Assembly (NCBI RefSeq): GCF_014202215.1 | Contig: NZ_JACHGB010000005.1 | Location: forward strand, 310,001-374,000 | Reading direction: 5' to 3' | DNA: 64,000 nt | Origin: Quisquiliibacterium transsilvanicum | Lineage (GTDB): Bacteria; Pseudomonadota; Gammaproteobacteria; Burkholderiales; Burkholderiaceae_E | Part shown: positions 35,729 to 44,813 of the stretch, one piece after another | Position numbering within the stretch: the first letter of the stretch is position 1 | Layout of the letters: each line of letters starts with the position of its first letter | Position numbers and translations under genes: made by a program | Notes under the pieces: model-generated | Database searches by the model: none | Told to the model about the DNA's origin: nothing | The model's input: only the letters and a program-made list of their open reading frames with translations

Positions 35729-37084
35729 ATGGAGCCGACCACGTCGCACGCTGCACCCGATCTCGCCGAAACCCTGAACGAGGCCTGCTACTGCCGCACG
35801 CTCGACGAGGCCGTGCTGCACGAGCGCCTGGAGCGCGACGCGGGGCTCGGGGACGCGGCGCGGCAGGTGCTCGATGCCCGCCCGCACCTGTTCTCGGCGA
35901 CCACGGTGTTCGTGTCGCAGGCGGTGGCGCGGACGATCGCGGACACGGCGGCAGCGGTCGAGCGCGTGAGCGCGCTGCCTGGCTATCGGGCGCGGGCGCT
36001 CGGGCAGGCTCCTGCGATCGCGCGGCACGACTTCGGACCGTCGGGCGCCTTCATGGGGTTCGACTTCCACGTCGGCGGCGACGGGCCGCGCCTGATCGAG
36101 ATCAACACCAACGCTGGCGGCGCGCTGCTGAACCTGGCTCTGATGCGTGCGCAGCGGGCCTGCTGCGGCGATGCTCCCGAGGCCCCGGGCCCGGGGCTCC
36201 CCGGCCCCGACGTGCTCGAGCGGGTGTTCCTGCAGGTGTTCATCGATGAGTGGCGCAGCCAGCGCGGCGACGCTCCGCTGCGCAGCGTGGCGATCGTCGA
36301 CGACGAGCCGGCCGGGCAGTACCTGGCGCCCGAATTCGAGCTCTACCGCCAGCTGTTCGAGCGCAACGGCATCGCGGCACGAGTGGTCGATGCGTGCGCG
36401 CTCGGCTGGCGGGACGGCCGGCTCGTGGCAACGGACGATACCGGGACGGAGGGCGCGCCGGGCTTCGCTGGCCAGACCGGACCGGCGGGCAGCGGCGCAG
36501 GCACGCCGATCGACCTCGTCTACAACCGCCTCACCGATTTCGACCTTTCGGAGCCGCGCCACGCGGCGCTGCGCAGCGCCTACGAGGCCGGCGCGGTGGT
36601 GCTGACGCCCGGCCCGCGCGCCCACGCGCTGATGGCCGACAAGCGCAACCTCGTGCTGCTCGGCGACGAAACCCTGCTTGCCGGCTGGGGTGCGGCGGAC
36701 GCGGACCGCCGCACGCTCTCGGCGACGGTGCCGCGCACGCGGCTGGTGACTCCGGAGGCCGCCGATGAGCTCTGGGCGCAGCGGCGCAAGCTGTTCTTCA
36801 AGCCGGTGGCCGGCTACGGCGCCAGGGCGGCCTGGCGGGGCGACAAGCTGACGCGGCGCGTCTGGGAAGAGATCCTGGCCGGAGCCTTCGTCGCGCAGGA
36901 ACTGGTGCCGCCGTCGCAGCGGGCGGTGGCGCGCGACGGCGAGCCCTCGGACCTGAAGTTCGACGTGCGCGCCTACGCGTACCGGGGCCGGGTGCAGATG
37001 CTGGCCGCGCGTATGTACCAGGGCCAGACAACGAACTTCCGCACGCCCGGCGGCGGCTTCGCGCCGGTGGTGGTGGTGCCGTAG
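35729..37084 (+). CDS. ATP-grasp-like protein of unknown function
   Basis: 451 residues with no domain I can name. Features consistent with an ATP-grasp ligase: GFDFHVGGDGPRLIEINTNA (acidic metal-binding strand near residue 110-130), ALMADKRNLVLLGDE (near 300) and RKLFFKPVAGYGARAAWRGD (nucleotide-binding Lys and Gly loop, near 350), then FVAQELVPPSQ. The order resembles the circularly permuted ATP-grasp proteins rather than the biotin carboxylase order. No signal peptide. The ATG at 35729 gives the first structured residues shortly after; the longer frame upstream is a shadow of the Uma2 gene. Ligase substrate and partners are unknown. Confidence 0.55.
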   Translation: MEPTTSHAAPDLAETLNEACYCRTLDEAVLHERLERDAGLGDAARQVLDARPHLFSATTVFVSQAVARTIADTAAAVERVSALPGYRARALGQAPAIARHDFGPSGAFMGFDFHVGGDGPRLIEINTNAGGALLNLALMRAQRACCGDAPEAPGPGLPGPDVLERVFLQVFIDEWRSQRGDAPLRSVAIVDDEPAGQYLAPEFELYRQLFERNGIAARVVDACALGWRDGRLVATDDTGTEGAPGFAGQTGPAGSGAGTPIDLVYNRLTDFDLSEPRHAALRSAYEAGAVVLTPGPRAHALMADKRNLVLLGDETLLAGWGAADADRRTLSATVPRTRLVTPEAADELWAQRRKLFFKPVAGYGARAAWRGDKLTRRVWEEILAGAFVAQELVPPSQRAVARDGEPSDLKFDVRAYAYRGRVQMLAARMYQGQTTNFRTPGGGFAPVVVVP

Positions 37085-37100
37085 CGCCGGCACCGGCGCG

Positions 37101-37145
37101 GACCGGGCTGGTGTGGACCGGGCTGGTGTGGACCGGGCTGGTGTG
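37101..37145. repeat. three tandem 15-bp repeats after the ATP-grasp gene
   Basis: GACCGGGCTGGTGTG is repeated three times exactly (37101-37145), with a degraded fourth unit after it. It lies in the 133-bp gap between the convergent ATP-grasp and dienelactone-hydrolase genes. A slippage-prone spacer, with no sign of coding. Confidence 0.8.
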
Positions 37146-37217
37146 GACCGGGCCGCCGGTGTGGACTGGGAGATCGGGCTTGGACCCGCGGCGCGGGCTA
37201 GCCCTGCCGCCCCGGCG

Positions 37218-37886
37218 TCAGCCGAGGTGCTTTGCGAAGAATTCCAGCGTGCGGCTGCGCGCCAGCGCTGAGGCGGCTGCGTCGAAGGACGCGCGTTGGT
37301 CGCAGTTGAAGCCGTGCCCGGCGTCGTAGAAGTGGGCGATCGCCGACGGGTGGGCTGCCGCGATCAAGCGTGCCTGCTCGGCGCTGGGCATGGTGTCGTG
37401 CTCGCCGAAATGCATCATCACCGGGCAGCGTGGCGCTTCGCCGATGTAGCCTGGCATTCCGCCGCCGTAGTAGGGCACCGCGCAGGCCAGGCCGTCCAGC
37501 CGTGCGGCCGCGACCCAGGCGACCGTGCCGCCCCAGCAGAAGCCGGTGACGCCGACCCGGCCGGCGCGCGCGGCCCAGGACAGCGTGGCGGCCAGGTCCT
37601 TCATCGCGTCGTCGATCGTCAGGCCCTGCATCACCTTGCGCGCGGTGGCGATGTCCTCGGGCGTGTAGCCGGTCTCGAAGCCGCGCTGGGCGCGGTCGAA
37701 CAGCGCAGGGGCCACGGCAAGGTAGCCGTCCGCGGCGTAGCTCTCGGTGACGGCGCGGATGTGGGCGTTGACGCCGAAGATCTCCTGCGCGACGACGACC
37801 GCTCCGCGGGCCTTGCCGAGGGGTTCGGCAACCCAGGCAGAGAAGCGGTGTCCGTCGTCGGCGGTGAGTTCGATCCAGGAGGGCAT
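37218..37886 (-). CDS. dienelactone hydrolase family protein
   Basis: 222-residue alpha/beta hydrolase of the dienelactone hydrolase family, cytosolic. The catalytic triad is Cys117 (GVTGFCWGGT), Asp164 (GEHDTMP) and His191 (AGHGFN), and Glu35 in VVAQEIFGVN is the residue that activates the Cys in characterised members. Such enzymes open dienelactones in chloroaromatic pathways, but the wider family hydrolyses many esters. Nothing in the neighbourhood names an aromatic substrate. It lies 85 bp downstream of the acyl-CoA dehydrogenase pair on the same strand and may share their transcript. Confidence 0.85.
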   Translation of the reverse strand: MPSWIELTADDGHRFSAWVAEPLGKARGAVVVAQEIFGVNAHIRAVTESYAADGYLAVAPALFDRAQRGFETGYTPEDIATARKVMQGLTIDDAMKDLAATLSWAARAGRVGVTGFCWGGTVAWVAAARLDGLACAVPYYGGGMPGYIGEAPRCPVMMHFGEHDTMPSAEQARLIAAAHPSAIAHFYDAGHGFNCDQRASFDAAASALARSRTLEFFAKHLG

Positions 37887-37971
37887 CGCAGTTCCTTTGG
37901 TTTTTGTGCAGCCGCTGCGGGCCTCGGGCGGCTTGGTGGCATGCGTGGCGGCAGTCGGACCCTGGCGCGCT

Positions 37972-39114
37972 TCAGGCTGCGCCGGCCAGCCGGTCCACCC
38001 GGCGCAGGTGCTGGTCGGTGGAGCCGAAGCTCAGCTCGATCTGCGTTGCGCGCTTGAAGTAGTGGCCGATGGCGAGCTCGTCGGTCATTCCCATGCCGCC
38101 GTGCAGCTGCACCGCGCCCTGGCCGACCGCGCGGCAGGCGCGCCCGGTCATCACCTTGGCCGATGAAACTGCCGCGGCGCGCTGCGCCGGCGCGGCATCG
38201 ATCCTTGCGGCCGCGGCCCAGGTCAGGGCGCGGGCCTGCTCCAGCGCGATGTGCATGTCGACCAGGCGATGCTGCAGCACCTGGAAGCTCGAGATCGGCA
38301 CGCCGAACTGCCGGCGCTGGCGGATGTAGTCGGCGGTGTCGGTCATCAGCCTGCGTAGCACGCCGACCGCCTCGGCGCAGACCGCCAGCGTGGCCTCGTC
38401 GAGGACGCGCTCCAGCAGTGGCTGGGCAGCGCCGGCTTCGCCGACCACTGCTCCGGCGGGCAGCGCCACCCCGTCGAAGCGCAGCTCGGAGGCCCAGCCC
38501 CCGTCCAGCGTCCGGTAGTCGCGGCGCACGATGCCCGGCGCCCGCGCGTCCGCCAGCAGCAGGCTGGTGGACGAAGTGCCGGCGTTGCGCGCACTGACCA
38601 GCAGGTGATCCGCCCAGGGACTGCACTGCACCACCGCCTTGCGCCCGGAGAGCACCCAGCCGCCGTCGACTCCGCGCTCGATCGTCGTGTGCAGCGCGGT
38701 GGCGTCGAAGCGGCCGTGGGGTTCGTCATGTGCGAAGGCGATCACGGCCTCGCCCGCGGCGATCCGCGCGAGCAGGGGCAGCGCGCCGTCGCCGCCGGCG
38801 CGGGCCAGCACGCCGGCGCCGATCACCACGCTCGACAGGTAGGGTTCGGCGGCCAGCGCGTCGCCGAGCGTCTCCATGATCGCCAAGGCATCGAGGAAGG
38901 ATCCGCCCATGCCGCCGGCCGCCTCGGGCAGCGTCGCGCCGGCGATGCCGAGGCCGCCGCCCAGGCCGCGCCATAGCGGGGCTTCCAGCCGTGCCTCGTC
39001 GAGCAGGCGGCGGCGCTGGTCGAAGCCGTAGTGGTCTGCGAGGTAGCGCGCCAGGCTGTCGCGCAGCATTGCGCGGGTGTCGGCGGCTTCGGTGGTGTCA
39101 GCTTGGTCGGTCAT
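37972..39114 (-). CDS. acyl-CoA dehydrogenase, small subunit-like (PimD-like)
   Basis: 380 residues, acyl-CoA dehydrogenase fold. The N-terminus GLGIAGATLPEAAGGMGGSF and the C-terminal LHGGMGMTDELAIGHYFKRA are normal, but the last helix reads FGSTDQHLRR, without the Glu that serves as base in short-chain dehydrogenases. Such Glu-less partners occur in two-gene enzymes such as pimeloyl-CoA dehydrogenase (PimC/PimD) and the steroid FadE pairs, where one active site is shared. The partner gene lies 28 bp upstream. With badI next door producing pimeloyl-CoA, a PimD role is attractive, but it is inferred. Confidence 0.75.
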   Translation of the reverse strand: MTDQADTTEAADTRAMLRDSLARYLADHYGFDQRRRLLDEARLEAPLWRGLGGGLGIAGATLPEAAGGMGGSFLDALAIMETLGDALAAEPYLSSVVIGAGVLARAGGDGALPLLARIAAGEAVIAFAHDEPHGRFDATALHTTIERGVDGGWVLSGRKAVVQCSPWADHLLVSARNAGTSSTSLLLADARAPGIVRRDYRTLDGGWASELRFDGVALPAGAVVGEAGAAQPLLERVLDEATLAVCAEAVGVLRRLMTDTADYIRQRRQFGVPISSFQVLQHRLVDMHIALEQARALTWAAAARIDAAPAQRAAAVSSAKVMTGRACRAVGQGAVQLHGGMGMTDELAIGHYFKRATQIELSFGSTDQHLRRVDRLAGAA

Positions 39115-39142
39115 CGGGTTCGGGTCCGTCGGGTCGGGCGGG

Positions 39143-40345
39143 TCAGCGGCCGGCGAGCAGCTGCTGCGCGATGATGTTGCGCTGGACTTCGTTGGAGCCC
39201 GCGTAGATCGACGCGGCGCGGTCGTTCAGGTAGGCGGACATGTTGAAGACCGGCTCCTCGTCCAGCGTGAGCTCGTGCGCCGCGCAGTCCGGCATGGCCA
39301 CCCGCGCGACCGCGTAGCGTCCCGAGATCTCGATGCCCAGCTCGGTGATGCGCTGCTTCATCTCGGTGCCCAGAATCTTGTTCATCGAGGGGCCGATGCC
39401 GCCCGGGGGCGCGCCGCGCGCCTGCGCGGCCAGGGCCTCCATCTCCATGGCCTGCATCGCGTCGATCCGGCACTCGGCATCCGCAAGCTTGAGGTTCATG
39501 TCGCTGCGCTCGAGGATGTCGCCGGGCAGGCCGGCGAAGGCGGTCTCGGCAGCGCGTCGCAGCCGGCGCAGGCGGGCGCGCAGCCGCGGTGCCCAGGCGC
39601 CGCCGCGCTCATGCTGCAGCAGGTACTTGGCCACCGTCCAGCCGTCGTTCTCCTGGCCCACCAGCGAGGAAAGCGGCACGCGCACGTCGTCGAAGAAGAC
39701 CTGGTTCAGCTCGTGATCGCCGGAGATGCTGACGATGGGTCGGATGGTGATGCCCGGTGTGTCGAGGTCGAAGCACAGGAAGCTGATGCCGCGCTGCGGC
39801 TTGGCCGAAGGATCGGTGCGCACCAGGCAGAACATCCTGTTGGACCAGTGGGCATGCGTGGTCCAGATCTTGGTGCCGTTGATCACGTAGTGGTCGCCGT
39901 CGCGCACCGCGCGGGTCTGCAGCGAGGCCAGGTCGGAACCGGAGCCCGGCTCGGAATAGCCCTGCGCCCAGTAGTCGATGCCGTCACGGATGCCGGGCAG
40001 CCAGCGCTGCTTCTGCTCGTCGGTGCCGAAGGCGATGATCACCGGAGCGACCATTTTCACCGCGTTCGGCGCCAGCGGCGGCGCGTCGGCGCCGGCGAGT
40101 TCGGCGGCGAAGATGTAGTGCTGCATCGGCGTCCAGCCGGTGCCGCCGTGCTCGACGGGCCAGTGCGGCACGCTCCAGCCGCGCCTGGCGAGGATGCGGT
40201 GCCAGGCGATTCCGGGGCCGTAGTCGGCGTAGATGCCTGAACTGCGGCGCCCTTCGGTGCGCAGTTCGTCGGTGAGTTCGGCGTCGAGGAAGCTGCGCAC
40301 CTCGTCGCGGAAGGCCTGGTCTTCGGGGGACAGCGACCACATCAT
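39143..40345 (-). CDS. acyl-CoA dehydrogenase, large subunit-like (PimC-like)
   Basis: 400 residues. Flavin and substrate segments WAQGYSEPGSGSDLASLQTR and YVINGTKIWTTHAHWSN are clear. The end reads AASIYAGSNEVQRNIIAQQL, the form seen in the large subunits of heteromeric dehydrogenases, with Ala where the single-subunit enzymes have the catalytic Glu. It is upstream of, and 28 bp from, the smaller dehydrogenase, the usual order for PimC-PimD. The ATG at 40345 gives MMWSLSPEDQAFRDEVRSFL, a standard start. The substrate is inferred only from neighbours. Confidence 0.75.
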   Translation of the reverse strand: MMWSLSPEDQAFRDEVRSFLDAELTDELRTEGRRSSGIYADYGPGIAWHRILARRGWSVPHWPVEHGGTGWTPMQHYIFAAELAGADAPPLAPNAVKMVAPVIIAFGTDEQKQRWLPGIRDGIDYWAQGYSEPGSGSDLASLQTRAVRDGDHYVINGTKIWTTHAHWSNRMFCLVRTDPSAKPQRGISFLCFDLDTPGITIRPIVSISGDHELNQVFFDDVRVPLSSLVGQENDGWTVAKYLLQHERGGAWAPRLRARLRRLRRAAETAFAGLPGDILERSDMNLKLADAECRIDAMQAMEMEALAAQARGAPPGGIGPSMNKILGTEMKQRITELGIEISGRYAVARVAMPDCAAHELTLDEEPVFNMSAYLNDRAASIYAGSNEVQRNIIAQQLLAGR

Positions 40346-40488
40346 CGGGCTAGCCTCGTCGTCGACGCAGCCGGGGGGCCGCAGGGTTCGGTGGGGGGAT
40401 CATAGCGGCGGCACCGGCGGTGCGGACGCTTCGCCGCGGACCGGGCGGCGGGCAGGGAAGGCCCGGGTTCCGTTATCCGGCGAGCTCG

Positions 40489-41766
40489 TCAGCCGCGCAT
40501 CTCGGTGCCGCACCACTCGGCCACGAACAGCGCGATCGTCTTCGTCACGCGCCGGATCGACTCGATGTCCACGCGCTCGTCGAAGCCGTGGATGCTCTCG
40601 GAGCGCGGCCCGTACACCATCGTCGTGATGCCGCCGTAGATGCCGAGCACGCGGGCATCCGTGGTGGCCGTCGAGCTCGTGACCTGCAGCGGCGCGCCGG
40701 CCACCCGCTCGTGGCAGCGTGCAAGCGTGGCCTGGGCCTCGGTGCCGGCGGGCAGCTCGTAGCCGACCGCCTGGAAGCCGTGATAGACCACCTCGGGCGG
40801 GTTCGCGGCCAGGAAGGGGTCGCCCCTGGATGCGCGCGCGATGGTCGCCTCGATCTCGCCGCGCACCCCTTCGAGCTCCATGCCGGGGAACATCCCGATG
40901 CGTATGTCGAAGGTGCACCAGGCGGGCACGCTGGAAGTCCAGTCTCCGCCTTCGATGCGGCTGAGCACGAAGTTGATCGGGTGCGCATGCCCTTCGAAGG
41001 CGGGATGGCCGCACATGTTCCACTCGTGCTCCAGCGCGTGCAGCGCCTGCACCAGCGGCCAGCTCGCTTCGATCGCGTTGGATCCGGTGCCTGCGTAGGC
41101 GACGTGGGCCGGCCGACCGCGCACCCTCACCTGGAACCACATGACGCCCACCTGGGCGGTGAGCAGCGACTCGCCCATCGGCTCGGGAATGATCGCGGCC
41201 TGCGCGCGGTAGCCGCGCTGCAGGCAGGCGAGCGCTCCGTTTCCGGTGCACTCCTCCTCGATCACCGACTGCAGGTGGACGTCGGCGGCTGGCGCCACGC
41301 CCGCGGCGGCCAGCGCATCGAGCGCGAACAGGTTCGCGACCAGCCCGGCCTTCATGTCGCCGGCGCCGCGGCCGTACATCCAGCCGTCCTTGAGCGCCGG
41401 TTCAAAGGGCGGGTGCGTCCACATGTCGGCGGGTCCGGTGGGCACCACGTCGATGTGGCCGTTGAGGATCAGCGAGCGGCCCGACTGCGTGCGCGGGCGG
41501 TGGGTGCCGACCACGTTGTACGCGTTGTCGTAGGAGACGGCCACCGGCGAGAAGCCCGGCAGGTGGCGCAGGTCAGCCACCTCGATCTTCCAGCGGTCGA
41601 CCGCCAGTCCGCGCGTGCGCATCGCGGTGGCCATGAAGTCCTGGGCCGGGGCCTCGGCGCAGCGCAGCGATGGCATCCGGACCAGGTCGGCGAGGAAGGC
41701 GAGCTGCCGGTCGAAGCCGGCGTCGACGGCATCCAGGATTCGGCTTGCGAGTGCGGGGTCGGTCAT
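40489..41766 (-). CDS. M20-family peptidase/deacylase (ArgE/DapE-like)
   Basis: 425 residues of the M20 metallopeptidase family with two zinc ions. Metal ligands are the His and Asp of LILNGHIDVVP, the bridging Asp in GRGAGDMKAG and the paired Glu residues of SVIEEECTGNG. The dimerisation domain lies in the middle third and the final His is in SESIHGFDERV. It is cytosolic. Members cut acetyl or succinyl groups or small dipeptides; the particular amide is unknown. The ATG at 41766 is preferred over one 12 bp upstream for its spacing after GGAG. It is divergent from the BT1-type transporter across 252 bp. Confidence 0.88.
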   Translation of the reverse strand: MTDPALASRILDAVDAGFDRQLAFLADLVRMPSLRCAEAPAQDFMATAMRTRGLAVDRWKIEVADLRHLPGFSPVAVSYDNAYNVVGTHRPRTQSGRSLILNGHIDVVPTGPADMWTHPPFEPALKDGWMYGRGAGDMKAGLVANLFALDALAAAGVAPAADVHLQSVIEEECTGNGALACLQRGYRAQAAIIPEPMGESLLTAQVGVMWFQVRVRGRPAHVAYAGTGSNAIEASWPLVQALHALEHEWNMCGHPAFEGHAHPINFVLSRIEGGDWTSSVPAWCTFDIRIGMFPGMELEGVRGEIEATIARASRGDPFLAANPPEVVYHGFQAVGYELPAGTEAQATLARCHERVAGAPLQVTSSTATTDARVLGIYGGITTMVYGPRSESIHGFDERVDIESIRRVTKTIALFVAEWCGTEMRG

Positions 41767-42018
41767 CCGGGGCTCCATGGTCGGCGTGGTCGTCGGGGCA
41801 TGGTAAGGCCGGCGCGCGACGCGGCGAATCGGGGATTGCGAGGCCGGTTCGACCGTGGGCGGCGATTCCGGCATGATCGGCAGCGCCCCGTGGCGCATGC
41901 GTCATGGCGTGCAGGGCCGGCGATTCCGGCCCCGGCCGGCGCCTGCGGACGATCGACGAGACCCGAAGACGATGCGAACAGCCCTGGAGCCCGCGTGCGC
42001 GGGCCGCGAAGCCGAGCG

Positions 42019-43632
42019 ATGATCCACCGCGCCTGGCACCCATTGCGCGCTCTCGCGCGCGAATTGCGCTGGTCCTACCTGCCGCCGCTGATGGTCTACA
42101 TGGCCGCCGGCATCTCGGGCCTGACCGCGATCGTCGGCACCTTCTTCGTCAAGGACTACCTCGGGCTCTCCGCGGCCTTCCTGGCGGCGCTGGGCTTCTG
42201 GGCCGGGTTGCCCTGGGCGCTGAAGATGCCGCTGGGCCACCTCGTGGACCTGCTGTGGCGCTGGAAGTCGCTGCTGGTGTACCTGGGCGCCAGCCTGATC
42301 GCGCTGAGCCTGCTGATCATGATCGGCCTGCTGTCGAATCCTGACGCGATGCGCGCCTATGCGGGCGTGGAGGCCTGGTACGTGGCTGCGGCGCTGCTCT
42401 CACCGGTCGGCTACGTGATGCAGGACGTGGTCGCCGACGCGATGACCGTCGAGGCGGTGCCCCGCGTGGACGAGCGCGGCGAGCCGCTGGCCAAGGAGCG
42501 GCGCCGCGCGATGCACACCACGATGCAGACGCTGGGCCGCGTGGCGATCATCGGCGGCGGCCTGCTGGTGGCGCTGGTCAACGTGTTCATGCTGCGCGGC
42601 GTGCAGTCGCTGCCGGAGGCCGAGCGGGTCGCGGTTTACGTGCGCATCCACGAGCTGGCGCTGGCGATCCCCGCGATCTCGGTGCTGGGCGTGGTGCTGG
42701 CGGGCGTCATCGCGCGGCGTGCGCTGCGCCGGCTGGTCGCTGCCGGGCTCGACGCGCGCGCCGCGAGCGAGCGGCTGCAGCCGCAGGTGGAGCGTCCGCC
42801 GGTCAACTGGTGGGTGCTGGGCGGTGGCCTGGTCTTCGCCGCGGTGTCGATGGCCGTCGGACTGGGCGGCGTCGCCCATGGGCAGGAGCTGGTGTTCGGC
42901 GCCTCGATGACCGTGATCGTCGTGCTGATGTGGCGGCTGGTGCGCGAACTGGAGCCGCAGGCCCGCGCGACGCTGCTGGGCACCGCCGTGGTGATCTTCG
43001 TGTTCCGCGCCCTGCCGGGGCCGGGCGCGGGCTCCACCTGGTGGATGATCGACGAGCTGGGCTTCGACCAGCAGTTCCTCTCGGAGCTCTCGCTGATCGC
43101 CGCGGCGCTCACGCTGGTGGGGCTGTTCGCGTTCAGGCGCTTCATGGCCGAGCGATCCATCTACCAGGTGGTGGCGGTGCTCACGGTGGCGGGCACTGTG
43201 CTGGCGCTGCCGATCGTGGGCATGTTCTACGGCCTTCACCACTGGACCGCGTCGGTGACCGGCGGCGTGGTCGACGCGCGCTTCATCGCGCTGGTGGACA
43301 CGGCGCTCGAGTCGCCGCTCGGGCAGGTGGCGATGGTGCCGATGCTGGCGTGGATCGCCAATTCGGCCCCGGAGCGCCTGAAGGCCACCTACTTCGCCGT
43401 GATGGCCTCGTTCACGAACCTGGCGCTGTCGGCCTCGCAGCTGGGCGCCAGGTACCTGAACGAAATCTTCGTGGTGACGCGCGAGGTGAAGGATGCGGCC
43501 ACCGGCACGGTGACCGTGCCTGCCGACTACTCGGCGTTGGGGCCGCTGCTGATCACGACGACCACGCTGGCCTTGCTCGCGCCGCTGGCGGCGATCCTGC
43601 TGGTGCGGATGGTGCGGTTGCGCAGCGCCTGA
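42019..43632 (+). CDS. BT1/folate-biopterin-type MFS transporter
   Basis: 537-residue inner-membrane transporter with about twelve hydrophobic helices. The N-terminal GTFFVKDYLGLSAAFLAALG then PWALKMPLGHLVD resembles the folate-biopterin (BT1) branch of the major facilitator superfamily, and SPVGYVMQDVVADAMTVEAV is the family's second signature region. An unusually long loop with ERGEPLAKERRRAMHTTMQT is cytosolic. Substrates of bacterial members are mostly unproven; folates are one possibility. The gap upstream (41767-42018) has a 13-bp direct repeat, CGGCGATTCCGGC at 41860 and 41918, and the inverted repeat GGGCCGG/CCGGCCC at 41914-41932, possible operator sites. Confidence 0.75.
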   Translation: MIHRAWHPLRALARELRWSYLPPLMVYMAAGISGLTAIVGTFFVKDYLGLSAAFLAALGFWAGLPWALKMPLGHLVDLLWRWKSLLVYLGASLIALSLLIMIGLLSNPDAMRAYAGVEAWYVAAALLSPVGYVMQDVVADAMTVEAVPRVDERGEPLAKERRRAMHTTMQTLGRVAIIGGGLLVALVNVFMLRGVQSLPEAERVAVYVRIHELALAIPAISVLGVVLAGVIARRALRRLVAAGLDARAASERLQPQVERPPVNWWVLGGGLVFAAVSMAVGLGGVAHGQELVFGASMTVIVVLMWRLVRELEPQARATLLGTAVVIFVFRALPGPGAGSTWWMIDELGFDQQFLSELSLIAAALTLVGLFAFRRFMAERSIYQVVAVLTVAGTVLALPIVGMFYGLHHWTASVTGGVVDARFIALVDTALESPLGQVAMVPMLAWIANSAPERLKATYFAVMASFTNLALSASQLGARYLNEIFVVTREVKDAATGTVTVPADYSALGPLLITTTTLALLAPLAAILLVRMVRLRSA

Positions 43633-43672
43633 CCGGCGCGGGCGAAGCAGGTCCCGGCTGCTGCAGAGGGCC

Positions 43673-43712
43673 GCGCGGCTTCAGTCGAGGACCGGCGCGG
43701 CTTCAGTCGAGG
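43673..43712. repeat. 22-bp tandem duplication at the end of the DHH gene
   Basis: GCGCGGCTTCAGTCGAGG occurs at 43673-43690 and 43695-43712, so the last codons and the stop of the DHH gene are duplicated just beyond it. A small slippage product with no visible function. Confidence 0.7.
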
Positions 43713-44656
43713 GCTGCCAGGCGCTCCGCCAGGCGCGGCAGCTCCGAGGGGTCGAGCGCGTCGATGCCGGCGGCGCCGCGCCGGCCACCGCCGCCGAAGG
43801 GCCGCACCAGTTCGTGCGCGCTGGCCGCGCTGCTGCGCGGCAGGCGCAGGCTGACCTGCAGCAGGCCGGTGCCGGGCCGGGGCGTGGCGATCGCGTGCGC
43901 GCGCTCCGGGTCGGCGTTCAGCGCGTGGTTGGCGAAGCTGCCCGACACCCGGCGCGCCCAGGCGGCATCGGGCAGCAGGTGCAGGACGGCGTTCCGTCCC
44001 AGCAGCTCGGCGGGACACTCGAGCGCACGTTCCAGGTCGGCGCTGCGCGCCTGCCGAAGGCGCTCGAAATGCGGTTCCTGCTCGATGAAGCGGTCCGGAT
44101 CGGCGTAGGGCGACAGCGCGCCGTACAGCTGCGCCGGCCGGTAGACGAGATCCTCCTCGCTCAGGCCGTAGGCGTTGTAGTTCAGGCACTCGCCGAGCTC
44201 CTGCCAGCGCGCGCGGCGTGCATCGTCGAGCCCGAGCGCAGCCGCGAGCCCTTGCGCGGTGCCGTTCATGTTGTCGCCGAAGCAGCCGACGATGGCCCAC
44301 GGGCGCTGCCTGCCTTCGACCAGGCGGTCGGCGAGCGCGCTGGTGCAGACGTCCGGGGACGTGTCGATCGTGAGCTCGAGCAGCGGGCTGTCGGGGACCT
44401 CGCCGGGCTCGTGGTGATCGACATATCTCACGCGAACGCCGCGGCCCAGCAGCGCGACAAGCGCGGCGCGGTTGCCAGGCATCGCGATGTCCAGCGCGGT
44501 GACGAGATCCCCGGCCTGGGCGGGAACGCGCTCGAGCAGTGCGTTGTCCCGCTTGGCGCCGGTCACCAGAACGGCCTCCTGCGGGTCGTCCAGGCGCAGC
44601 TGCTGCAGCGCGCACAGGCCGTCGGCATCGCCGTTGAATACGTCGAATCGGGTCAT
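43703..44656 (-). CDS. DHH-family phosphoesterase-like protein
   Basis: 317 residues. The N-terminus reads FDVFNGDADGLCALQQL, with the Asp residues of DHH motif I, and VRYVDHHEPGE is the D-H-H motif itself (motif III). The C-terminus has a Gly-rich RPFGGGGRRGAAG typical of the DHHA1 substrate-binding domain. These enzymes cut phosphodiesters such as nanoRNA, pAp or cyclic dinucleotides using Mn2+. The order of motifs and the short length fit the uncharacterised bacterial DHH group rather than RecJ or GdpP. Start ATG at 44656. Divergent from the amidase gene. Confidence 0.8.
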   Translation of the reverse strand: MTRFDVFNGDADGLCALQQLRLDDPQEAVLVTGAKRDNALLERVPAQAGDLVTALDIAMPGNRAALVALLGRGVRVRYVDHHEPGEVPDSPLLELTIDTSPDVCTSALADRLVEGRQRPWAIVGCFGDNMNGTAQGLAAALGLDDARRARWQELGECLNYNAYGLSEEDLVYRPAQLYGALSPYADPDRFIEQEPHFERLRQARSADLERALECPAELLGRNAVLHLLPDAAWARRVSGSFANHALNADPERAHAIATPRPGTGLLQVSLRLPRSSAASAHELVRPFGGGGRRGAAGIDALDPSELPRLAERLAALD

Positions 44657-44813
44657 CGGGCCTCGCGGGTGGGTTCTGCGCGGTGGGGTCTGTCGAGATC
44701 GACGCGGGATCGGCCCGCGCCGCGCAGGGTTGCACGGCTTACGCGGAGCGCGCAAGCCGGCGTATGCTGCAGATGGAACGGAGCCTGGCGCGGGCGCTGA
44801 CGGGAGGCGTGTC

